Of a stretch of DNA of 64,000 bases, positions 10,414 through 19,814 are shown piece by piece. Each line of letters opens with the position of its first letter. Within the stretch, counting starts at the first letter, position 1. Position numbers and translations under genes: made by a program. The DNA lies in assembly GCA_023897205.1 (NCBI GenBank), contig JAHWDD010000009.1, positions 124,001 to 188,000 of the forward strand, in the 5' to 3' direction. Below the pieces are notes generated by a model. The model searched no databases. It saw only the letters and a program-made list of their open reading frames with translations, and had not been told where the DNA came from. Source of the DNA: Exophiala sp. HKRS030. Its lineage: Eukaryota; Ascomycota; Eurotiomycetes; Chaetothyriales; Herpotrichiellaceae.

Positions 10414-11249
10414 CTAGAATGACCTCCCTATCTCTATTTGGCGTTCTTGTTGCGTCTCCCTTTGGAATTCTCGGTGCAGCTCCCTTTGGAATTCTCGTTG
10501 CGTCTCCATTTGGCGTTCTCGTTGCACTTCGATTTGGACTTCTTGTTGCGACTTCATGAGTTCGCTGTGCAAACGTCGCATGGTGCGCCGTTCTTCCTTT
10601 TTGGCCAGGCCCTGCATCTCAAATCTGGCCTCGGCTTGAGTGCAGCACTTTCTTGCGAGAGTAGCGTGCCTGCTCATTCGCTTCCTGTAGTTGTGTCAGC
10701 ATGCTCTGCAAATCCGCACCGGAGTCGTAGTGGACCATACAGTTCGAAGGCCTGCTTGTTCTTATGGGAATCCATATACGTAGCCAGTAGCACCAGCGTG
10801 AGGAGAAGTTGTATGTTGGATTTGGCAGCGTCGAGAAACGTTTTCAGGAATATGAACTCGGACTTCCCAAAGTACCACTGAAGTCGGCCGATGCTGCGTT
10901 GTATCATGGAGCTACCGTTATTCGGGTCCAGCGACCGTAATTTCTTCAAGAACTCTTTAATCCGTCCCTTTACAAGATTGCTCTGCTGGTGGATCTGAGT
11001 TACCAGGTCTTGCTGCGTAACGGCTTGGACTAAGGCTGACGCCTTTTTCTGGTCTACGTCGAGCTCCTTCATGACCGAAGCAAAAGACGTGAGCAGTCCG
11101 GAGAATATGTTTACCTCGGAAATGATAATTTCGACATCGTCTTCTGCATACGACACCGTGTCGATACAATCGGTGAGCTTCTGTCCCAGGGTCACACAGG
11201 CTCCAGCGATGCCGATGATTGCTGAAATCGTTCCGAGCAGTTCGGCCAT
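10414..11249 (-). CDS. Orphan STAND N-terminal-like helical protein with octad-repeat tail (2 exons)
   Basis: I read two exons, complement of 10741-11249 and 10414-10684, joined across a 56-nt intron (10685-10740). The intron has donor GTATGG, branch GCTGAC and acceptor CTACAG. The junction is in frame and gives 259 aa. Residues 1-150 begin MAELLGTISAIIGIAGACVTL and are helical. They resemble the fungal N-terminal domain of STAND/NACHT proteins, an adaptor-like bundle that relays signals in fungal non-self recognition. No NACHT, ATPase or repeat sensor follows. Instead there is a charged Gln/Glu/Arg-rich tail made of five 8-residue repeats. If unspliced, the first reading frame stops just past the donor after 191 aa. 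Domain assignment is by resemblance only. The protein could be an effector half, a decoy, or a remnant of a longer STAND gene. Confidence 0.65.
10429..10548 (-). repeat. Coding minisatellite: five 24-nt units = five octapeptides
   Basis: Five tandem 24-nt units lie at the end of the STAND-like gene. Each encodes an octad of the form Q-R-E-F-Q-R-E-x: QQEVQIEV, QRERQMET, QREFQREL, HREFQRET, QQERQIEI. Within each octad a 4-residue sub-repeat is also visible. Units diverge at third and some second positions, so the array is not brand new. Confidence 0.9.
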
Positions 11250-11869
11250 AGATCCAGATAGAGAATAACAGCGGCAGTGAAAACTTACCTAGCCGTCGGA
11301 AGTGGCGGTTTTGCAAGTATCTGTACAGTGTACATGCAGTTACACGCTGCTGTAACTCATCAAGCCAATTTATTATCAGCTAAATTGCAAAAGTTGTATT
11401 CAACGAGGCTTTGCTCCACCGTGACGAACTCTACGGCGGACCAGTGAATTCAGCCTGAACGGCTATGATCATGTCATGTATATGGGGAACATCATCATGT
11501 TACAACTTTCCAGCACGGTAGTGAATATTTGTGCTGAGATGGATGTTTGACATGGTAAATATGCTCGTCTAATCGTGGCTTTCGTGATTTCAACGAAGCG
11601 ACACCGTTTGTCGACATGAAATAGATTGCACGGAGGTGCCTCGTCAGGCTTGTTCATGTGAGTTGTCCCATTGCGCATTGCCATCGTTGCGTAGGGGGGT
11701 GATGTCCAAGTCACAACAGTTCCGGGGTCAATATGGCTTCGGATGAATGTATTGCATCAGTCGTTATCAGAGCTATACGTGTCCTCCTGAATGCCCCAAA
11801 GTAGCGTAGCTATATCCTTGAATGCGATGCAACAACGACACATCTTGATGACTTGTGATTTGTACAATG
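11250..11869. other. Intergenic, no gene seen
   Basis: Promoter region of the STAND-like gene and 3' region of POL32. No motif-bearing open frame. Confidence 0.45.
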
Positions 11870-13483
11870 CTAGTTCTTCTTTCCAAAGAAACTCATGATA
11901 CTTCCTGACTTGGCGCCACCACCTGCACCGGCCTTCTTCGCACCAGGCTTACCCTGACTCTGCGTTGGGTTCTGGCTCTGCGTGGTCTTCCCAAAAGCAG
12001 GCTTCGACGCCACTGCTGCGGCTGTTGCTGTTGACTTTGAGGGCGGCGGCTCGGGATCGTCCTCGCTGAAACTCTCCCATGATGCCTCCTCTTTTGTGAC
12101 GAGATAGCCGTCTTCATCTTTCGTAGTGCGTTTCTTCATGACCTTGCGCTTTCCACGACGTCGTCTGGGGCCCGAATCTTGTGGAATCGGGGCTGATTTA
12201 GGGTTATCCTGCTTCTGTTGCTTATTGGATTTTTGCTCCGTGTCGGAATCTGACCATACGACGCCTTGCTCTTCGTCTTCATCATCTCGAGCAGGCACAT
12301 CAGCATCTGTGCCCTTTTGTGCTTGGGCAGGAACATCGTCCTTGATCCCGCTGGCTTCTACGACGTTGGGCACCGCAACCTCATCCTCATCGTCACTGTC
12401 CATCATTTTCCGCAGTTTAGCTGCTTTGTCCTCCCGTTCTCTCTTGGCATCACTTGCTCGTTTCTTGGTTCCTGCCTTACGTGTCCCTGTGTCAAGGAAC
12501 AAAGCATCATCTTCTGATTCTCCCTCATCTTCTGCTTCTGTAGCCGGCGCATCAGACATCTTCGTGTCGGAGTCCTGGGTATCGGTGCGTTTCAGAGAAG
12601 ACTTCGGTTTCGCTTGCGATTGTTTGGCGAATGCTTTGAACAGATCTGAAGAATCACGCTTGAGGTTTGGCTTAGAGGCAGATGCGGCCGTAGATGTACT
12701 GTCACGGGAGCTGGGTCTAGACGCAGTCGTTTCTGCGGTTTCATTCTTTCCTGGTGTTACATTGGCCACATTCTGCTTGGGAGTTGTCTTTGCAGGAAAC
12801 AGACTGTTGACCTTCTTCGGCTCATCCTTCACAGGTTGAAACTTCGGTGCCGGTCCTGTTGGAACAACAGGTCTTTTCCCCGTACGGCGGCGGACATTCG
12901 GATTCTGAATCACCCCGTAGACCTTGTTATGTTGAAGAGGGTCTTCTTTCGAGAAAACATCGGTGAAAAGCCCACGACCAATATCTGTCAATGTAACAAG
13001 ATCCTCAATCCTTCCCGGCGACAGACTATAGATATGCACCGAAGTGATTGTCTGATAGTGCTCCTTAACCTCATCTAAAGACTCCTCACGCACCAACGTG
13101 ACTATCCGTACTGGAGTCTGTGCCACCTCTTCCTGTTCGTCTGCAGGTTGACTACTCTGCTGACTGGGCTCGAGCATCGACGAGGTGAAAGGAGGAGGAC
13201 TCGAGGGAATGGGTTCATCATCATCGTAGTCCAGCTTGTGTCCGTTCGCAACACCATTGACTCTGGTTGAGGGATTTGGCTGCTTCTTCTTCACCCCACA
13301 CAGGAGATACGTTGCATACACGGACCCCGGTTTCTTGTCGTTTTGAAAATTGTAGAAATCGTACAACATGCACTTGGCGGCATTCACATGCACTTTCAGC
13401 GCGCGCGAGACATTTCGGTAGGATACGGTTCGTTGTTCAGATAGGATCTCGGTCGCCAGGTATTTCTTGAAGTCTTCAGACAT
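11870..13483 (-). CDS. POL32: DNA polymerase delta subunit 3 (Pol32/Cdc27)
   Basis: A single exon of 537 aa starting at the ATG at 13483 (MSEDFKKYLATEIL). The frame stays open upstream but without an ATG. The N-terminal ~130 residues form the conserved winged-helix region that binds the polymerase delta B-subunit; visible blocks include TVSYRNVSRALKVHVNAA and SVYATYLLCG. The remainder is acidic/basic, Ser/Lys-rich and disordered. The extreme C-terminus (GSIMSFFGKKN) is a PCNA-interacting (PIP) box of the Q-x-x-I/L-x-x-F-F type, with Ser in place of the usual Gln. Pol32 links Pol delta to PCNA and is needed for processive and break-induced replication in the nucleus. Length is in the normal range for Pezizomycotina. 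Confidence 0.92.
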   Translation of the reverse strand: MSEDFKKYLATEILSEQRTVSYRNVSRALKVHVNAAKCMLYDFYNFQNDKKPGSVYATYLLCGVKKKQPNPSTRVNGVANGHKLDYDDDEPIPSSPPPFTSSMLEPSQQSSQPADEQEEVAQTPVRIVTLVREESLDEVKEHYQTITSVHIYSLSPGRIEDLVTLTDIGRGLFTDVFSKEDPLQHNKVYGVIQNPNVRRRTGKRPVVPTGPAPKFQPVKDEPKKVNSLFPAKTTPKQNVANVTPGKNETAETTASRPSSRDSTSTAASASKPNLKRDSSDLFKAFAKQSQAKPKSSLKRTDTQDSDTKMSDAPATEAEDEGESEDDALFLDTGTRKAGTKKRASDAKREREDKAAKLRKMMDSDDEDEVAVPNVVEASGIKDDVPAQAQKGTDADVPARDDEDEEQGVVWSDSDTEQKSNKQQKQDNPKSAPIPQDSGPRRRRGKRKVMKKRTTKDEDGYLVTKEEASWESFSEDDPEPPPSKSTATAAAVASKPAFGKTTQSQNPTQSQGKPGAKKAGAGGGAKSGSIMSFFGKKN

Positions 13484-14025
13484 GTTGGAATGACTGTTGT
13501 TGTTGTTGCTGTTTCTTCGATGCTGCGAGCCAGCATCACCCAAGAAAGGTGGTGAGAGGGTGAGAGTGCAGCAAGTGGACGGAGAAAACAGTGAGGCGCG
13601 TCATTTGAGGGCAATTGACGCGACGAGCGGATTTCGCGTAAAGAGGTTGGAGAGAGAGAGGCCTTGGCATATGGAATCACAGCCTTATCAGACGTCCTTC
13701 AGCCTTGTCATTTCAACACAGGACCACGAATAGCCTGATCCATCCTCATACTTACAGCTGGTTCTGAAATTGGTGTAATGAATATCGCGAGCATTTGAAA
13801 GACATTACTCACAAAAAAGGACAGCCAATATGCCTATAACACACGAGAGTATGGACCTACATGTCAGAAACTACGATTCAAGGCTCAAAACGACCAAAGC
13901 CAGGGAAAGTGGAAGATGTAATTGCGTTTAAGCATTAACCATACATAAACTCCATCGCTAAGATCTTTTGTATACGTTAAATACTGGGATATTCATTATA
14001 TCTGTCATGTCGTCGTCACTTGTGC
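13484..14025. other. Intergenic, no gene seen
   Basis: POL32 promoter and 3' end of the CorA-like gene. Nothing else is recognisable. Confidence 0.4.
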
Positions 14026-15722
14026 TCATTTCTTCTCATCAAATCGAGTCTGCGCCATCCACGAATACTCAGAGCGACGCGACATATCAGTGCGCCTCCT
14101 GGTGACAGTGGATGCCTTGAAACTGCTACTGTCGTTGTCGTTGTCACGGAGATTAGTGGTACTAGAAGATGTCAGACCCTGATCCTGCACTTGAATTTTT
14201 TCTTGTTGACTCTGGCCTGTTTTGACGCTAGCCTTTTCGTCGTCGGTGTTGTCTTTCTTCTCGGGTTCCGCTCCCTCGGTGGCCGGTTTGAGACTTTTCT
14301 GGTATAGCCTCATCATGTACCGTTCCCATAGCAAGAAGAAGGCGACAACGACAATCGTCAGTGGAATCACCGTCGCCCAGTAGATCCAGATTCTTCCGTT
14401 GACGACGTCAGAGTCATGTGGTGCATCCCATGTGAACAGGTCCATAGAAAAAACAGAGCTCAGAAAAGTTCCAGGCAAGAAGATCATGGTCACGAATGCA
14501 ATGGCCTTCATCGCTGTGCTGTCTCTCTTCGACTCACGAGCCAAGATCTGCGTGTCGTTGGCAATGCGAATGTTCTGATTCTGATCCCGTTGGGCAATCA
14601 AATTGAACAGACCTTGCACCATGATAGACGCCGTGTGTTGCCACGCATTAGATTCAATCCTTGCTGACTTTGCCTTGCGCACCAATCCTGTTGCATTTTG
14701 TCGCATGAAGTTATTGGCCTGAGTCCATGACAGCTGTCCCTTGGCAGGATGTGTCTCTCCTGAAGACTTGACCCGGGCTTCTAGCAGATCACATTCAGCA
14801 AGAATGCAGTTGGCGACTTCAAGTAACTCGTCCAGAGAGTTGCCAAATTGAGCAATATTCATGGCCATCCCAGACACCTCTGCCGAGAACTGACTTAGAT
14901 CGATTTCGTCCATAGTGCGATCAGCGGTATCATGTCTCCGATGAGAAAACTGAGTCATGAGAGCAGCTTCATCGACCTCGGCAAACGCCACGCGCAAGAT
15001 CGCCAGCGCTTCCTCGATCATTTCTCGACACGCCAACACGAGCAAGAGCATCGGATGAGCCGCCAGCGAGTAATGCATCTTAATGGCCTTGAGCAGATCC
15101 GGGGCCGTCTCGTAGATCCATCGATCGGCTTCATAACAAGACCAGATAAAAGCAACAGTGGCCATCGAATCATCCGAACAAGCTAGAAGCACGTCCGCTG
15201 CGAGAGAGCTGCTTCGGTAGACATGGATGGGACTGATCTTGAGCGAGTCATCTGTGTGTTGCAGACGAGGCGGTAGATGATGGAACAACGTCAGTCGATT
15301 ACTTGTGTCGGACCAGGTGCAGCCGAACGCCGTGCCGATTTCAGTTGCCAATTCGTCGTTTCGGTCTTTTCTGTACGGGTTGAAGCTGACGATGCAGAGG
15401 GTTCGGGATTTTGGTGTGGTGTTGTTTTCGAGCTGTTCGAGTGCCTCTTTGATCGCGGAGACGACGTTGTCCTCGGGAGGTCATTCTCTTTGTATTGCCA
15501 TACGCCATCACTGTCTTCGCCGACTTCGGTTATCTTGAAGATGTTGGATGTGTCGTGTTTCTCCTCCTCGTCCTCGTTGCCATCGCTATCGCCTCCATCT
15601 TTGCCTGCTGTTGAATCTGAGGCTGTGATTTCTACCTCAGCCTTAGTCTTCGCGTCTGGAATTACCTCCAGTGGTGGCGAGTCATCCGGATCAATCTCAA
15701 TAATAGCATCGCGAACGCTCAT
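14026..15722 (-). CDS. CorA-like Mg2+ transporter-family membrane protein, with one apparent -1 frameshift
   Basis: The ATG is at 15722. Frame 1 runs to about residue 82 (VWQYKENDLP); the protein then continues one frame over (PEDNVVSAIKEALEQLE onwards) to the stop at 14026. Adding one base to the ccc run (plus-strand ggg at 15475-15477) restores 565 aa. The N-terminal ~75 residues are acidic and disordered. The middle is helical. Two membrane segments lie near the end (about FVTMIFLPGTFLSSVFSMD and IYWATVIPLTIVVVAFFLLW), followed by a basic/acidic cytosolic tail. The layout fits fungal CorA-like proteins, but the canonical GMN signature after TM1 is not present, so cation transport is not assured. 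A 53-nt intron (donor GTCGGC, acceptor CGAG) would also repair the frame, but both sites are poor. Confidence 0.82.
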
Positions 15723-18176
15723 TGAATCATGTACTTGAACAAAAACAAAAAATGACTCGAATTAATGGCAAATGCAAGAAATGTACATTCTTTTGAAGGG
15801 AAGAAATCAGATTCTCAGAAAACTTGAAAATTCCATCTTGAAACAATAAAGCTACCACAGCAATTAGTTAGTCAACTGGCAGCCTTATTGTCTGTCCCGC
15901 GCTATAGTTTGGCCCCCAAGGGTATGAAACCTAACTAAGGTGGGAGGCCCACGCACAACCAAGTCAAGGCCACAATGTCAGTGGGTGGGCGGAGGGATCA
16001 CTCGAGCAGCTCCGTACACAGCCTCTAAGCTAAACGCAATCGTTCCCATTTCCTCATGCATGAATCTTGCACACACAACACATATCCCCCAGCCCCCCAA
16101 ACCACACCGAGTTTTGCGAACAAGCGCTCAGTCAACAATTCTCAGATTCATTTAGACCGCATAGGAATGTTCATCGTGGTTTACTTACATGACGGCTGTC
16201 CAGGACCTTACACATCAAAGGGTCTTGCCTATCGTGATGTACACTGTATAGTGTGGCTCGACTCTGGACAAACGTCAGCGAGACAAGCGGCGAATGACAA
16301 CTCACATGGACCGTATCAGCGGAGAAACATAAGCCAGAGCGGAAACGGCTGGAGGGGTTATCTTTCAGAGACTACGCATTCGACTGTTTTGCATAATGTC
16401 AGTGAACAGGAACACGTCGCGTTGGGAACAGTAAGGCAAGTAAAGAGGAAGAGAAAATGAGGGAAGAAGAACTCGGTCATCAAAAGCCTGCATCTCTCAA
16501 GGCTCATCAGCACAAAACCCGCTGATTGATTCTCATCGTGATACCCCCAAGCCTCCGTCCGTGCAGACCCGCTGATCCGACTGCTACAAATGCTTTCATT
16601 CCACGGTATTCGCGGCTCGTTCACCGCCAGCAAATGCGAATGGGTTATAGACGGCGTCATGGAGATAGGTTAGAAGGTAAGAAAGCAAGAAAGTGCTGGG
16701 CAGCAATGAATGAAATGGGTCAGGAGGTAATGGCAGCATGGCGAGTTTTTTCCGCCTCGAAGAGATGAGAATGGTCTGTAAGGGTACGGATATATTGATC
16801 GTCGAGATGGTCACTCCGCTTTAAATATGAGGAACTACAATATTGGATACGGTAAAAGCACAGGCCATTGAATAAGGAGAGCCGCGGAGAGTGCCAATTC
16901 GCCAGTTGGCAGCAGAGAAACGGGATGGTGCTGCTGCCAGGCGCATGTCGTTGAGCTTGGTGTCAAAAATGTCAAACAGCTGTTTGCTTCCGCATTGATC
17001 GTCAAAACATCATCACATGAAGGAGTTTGTTCGAGGTGAACTGGTTTCTGGAGGCCGAAGTGTAGATCGTGGGAGAGTCCACACTGGTGAGTGTAATAAT
17101 GAAAGCAAAGGACAAACGGCTGGATCTGGTCGACATTTGGAAACAAGACACGAATTGGTCTTGTCCATTGTATATCGGCTTAGGATTTGAAGAGATGATA
17201 CGTATCTCCTCCATGCTATAAAGCAAAACCAATGCAAACCTGATAGTCGCTTACTCCTTCAGAGACTACTGTAGAGTCTCATTAATCTCGATGAAATCAA
17301 AAGCCTGCGCCTCCACAACAAAACACGACCCATCAACCATCTCTCCATCCCAAGGCGCAATTCCATTACCCAAGTGCAAGGACAAAGGAAATAGGCTGAG
17401 CTTATTATGCAGTGAGACAAACCCCTCATCCGAAAATGCCACATGGCTCACAATTGCGCCACGATCGATAGCGACGCCCCGATGGACAGTCAATAGTTCG
17501 CGTGATAAGATTAGCTAACTAGCTAACGAGTAGGCGTGATTTGTGAGGGGGACTCCTGATTCCTGATTCCTGAATGAATAACGAGACGAACAAAACCGTT
17601 GTGATTACATTATGATTGACAGACAGACAGACATCCACCAGGGCTCATTCACGAAGTGATACGGGAATTGTGGCCAGAGCGTACTTCTACTCCCACCTGC
17701 GTAGAGAGCAAGGCCATAACAGGCCATAAAGCCATGGAGTATGTACTGTACATTGTACGGATGCTCATCGTTTCAAGCCTCGGGGTTTCTTTCTGGGTCT
17801 TGCTCGAGAGTCGACACCCTATCTATGCACATAAATACATACATACAAAGCAAGGCTGGAACGAGAGAAAGCCGAAACATGCAACAGGGGATTGAACGGA
17901 GGGGACCCTGCTTGCGAGAGACCAGAGAATGAACTACGTACCAAACGAGGTTTCCAAGTTCAAGCGAGAGTCTCACAAACTCAAATCCAGTGTACCGAGT
18001 ATGTACATAGAACGAAGAAGCACTGTAAGAGGGTGTCACTGTAATCAAAAGGCTGTGCACTATGGAAACCCATAACCCATAAACCCATCAACCCTGTCTT
18101 GCCTGTGCATCTGTTGCCTGTTTACCAGTCCACAGGTTTCTAACCAGCTAAATAGCCACCTACATAGCTAGGCGCT

Positions 18177-18202
18177 GGGTCAGGGTAAGGGTCAGGGTTA
18201 GG
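18177..18202 (+). repeat. Short interstitial telomere-like repeat
   Basis: Four consecutive hexamers, GGGTCA, GGGTAA, GGGTCA, GGGTTA, followed by GG. They are one-base variants of the fungal telomere unit TTAGGG in permuted form. Too short and imperfect to be a chromosome end. Confidence 0.7.
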
Positions 18203-18269
18203 ATCACTCTATGTCTCTGTGTCTCTAACTGACAGCTGTCACAGCGGTCACAGCCGGTAGTGAGAGGGA

Positions 18270-18322
18270 GAGGGACACGAGGACACGCGGAGACAAGGAG
18301 ACAAGGAGACGAGGGGGGGGGG
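18270..18322 (+). repeat. G/A-rich tandem repeat ending in a G10 tract
   Basis: Degenerate 9-nt ggagacaag-type units are followed by ten consecutive G at 18313-18322. Such a strand-asymmetric purine tract can adopt triplex or quadruplex structure. A second short array of 7-nt gacgagc units lies at about 18472-18500. Confidence 0.7.
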
Positions 18323-19814
18323 TGTGGCAGTGTCGTTCTGAGCAAGAGTGGGTCTCCCGCAATTTCCTTTCCCAGATTAAAAATCACAGTATTAGATTGG
18401 ACCAAAAGTCGGGCGTGTGCGGGTGCTGTTTTTCTATCCATTGTGCCACAGCGCCACAGTTGGCCAGGGACGAGCGACGAGCGACGAGCGACGAGGCTGA
18501 GGCGCGACGCGTTCATCTCCCACCCACTGATAATAACTTAGGTACAGTGACTAGGTACTCCGTACACTTTCGTACTGTAACTAGGTAACTAGCTAGTAGT
18601 AGGTGGTAGTAAACTAGCTATTACCATGTTCATTTTATCCATCAGGTACCTAAGGCATATTTCGTTTTGATTGCCCTCAAATCTCTCTTCCCCCACCCCT
18701 CATCCATCGACTAATTTGCTGCTTGGTCTATTGATCGTTGGTTACCCAAGGCAATCAATATGGGCGGGCTTTGTTCAAATTGCATGAAACGGTTTCTGTG
18801 ACCAAGGGGAAATAGAACATAGATTTGATCAACATCATAGATTGAACCAAATTTCACAAGGCGTAACATTCTCGCTACATACATGTAATTGTGTTTTCTT
18901 GCTAGAGATATAACCCACGTCCTGACCTTCCACTTCCTTCCATTATTGTCCCTCCTTTTTCTTCTCGTCCAGCTTCCATCCACCATGATATGATTCAACC
19001 AAGAGAGAAAAAGCGCACTTTCGACAATATCTCCACTGCAAACCAATATCCAATCTCAGTTGAGGCCACTCATCACCTGCGCCGATTTCATTTATGCCTA
19101 GGGTCGACCAAGACTTCATCCAGCGGCTACCGTTTACAGACAAGCAAACACACCCGCACAAGTGAGGATCTGAACCGATTCTTCTTGGCCAGTACCAAAG
19201 TACCAAAACTTAATGAGAGGAACGGTTTGCATTTTGCTCCAATCGATCAACCCTTCATCGCCGATGGCGACCCTCGGATGCACGGAGCACGTTTGATTCA
19301 AACAGAATTGAATTAGTTGGGAAGAGCGGGTTCCAACAAAGCTGGCTCTGTATTTTCCTTCCTCTCACTAACGACAATTTTGCTCTGTGCTCTCGATACT
19401 TTTGAAACTATTCCTTGACGAAGCCCCAGACCCCGACGAAATTTCCAAGCCCAAAAGGCCCAATATCCAAAACCAGTACAGCAAGCAAGAGTCGTTTCTG
19501 ATGCATAACAACGTGACTAGACAGGTGAACAAAAAGAAATCGCAAATTGATAACAAGAACAGAATATGGATAGTGATGCACGCTATCACTTCTCCTTTAC
19601 AAGACTGGCTACCAAGGCCATGTCGTGCTGGGTACACTAACAGGATATATTGTATGTGACAAATCGATTCAAAAAAGTCATGTTGGGAGCGCCGTCCGGA
19701 CAGTGCTGGAGAAATTGAATGAGAGGGATGATTTCAATTTGTCGAAAATGTATCCAACCGGGAAGAGATCTAAGGAAAGGCGTCAAGTCGTTCAAACTGG
19801 GTCTAGTCAAGTCT

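Larger units (their letters stand above)
15723..19814. other. 4.1-kb gene-poor region downstream of the homeobox gene
   Basis: No gene with recognisable motifs. Short open frames occur on both strands and mostly overlap one another. The region contains G-rich and telomere-like tandem repeats (18.2-18.5 kb), TAGGTA-type low complexity at 18.5-18.65 kb and one TACTCCGTA element. A 75-codon minus-strand frame at 17266-17493 has protein-like composition but no ATG and no family match by eye. The 3' end of the homeobox transcript lies at the right edge. Confidence 0.5.

Noticed and set aside
12126..12839. 237-codon plus-strand open frame
   Set aside because: It lies entirely antisense to POL32 coding sequence and its Ser/Phe-rich translation mirrors the codon bias of that gene; no motif.
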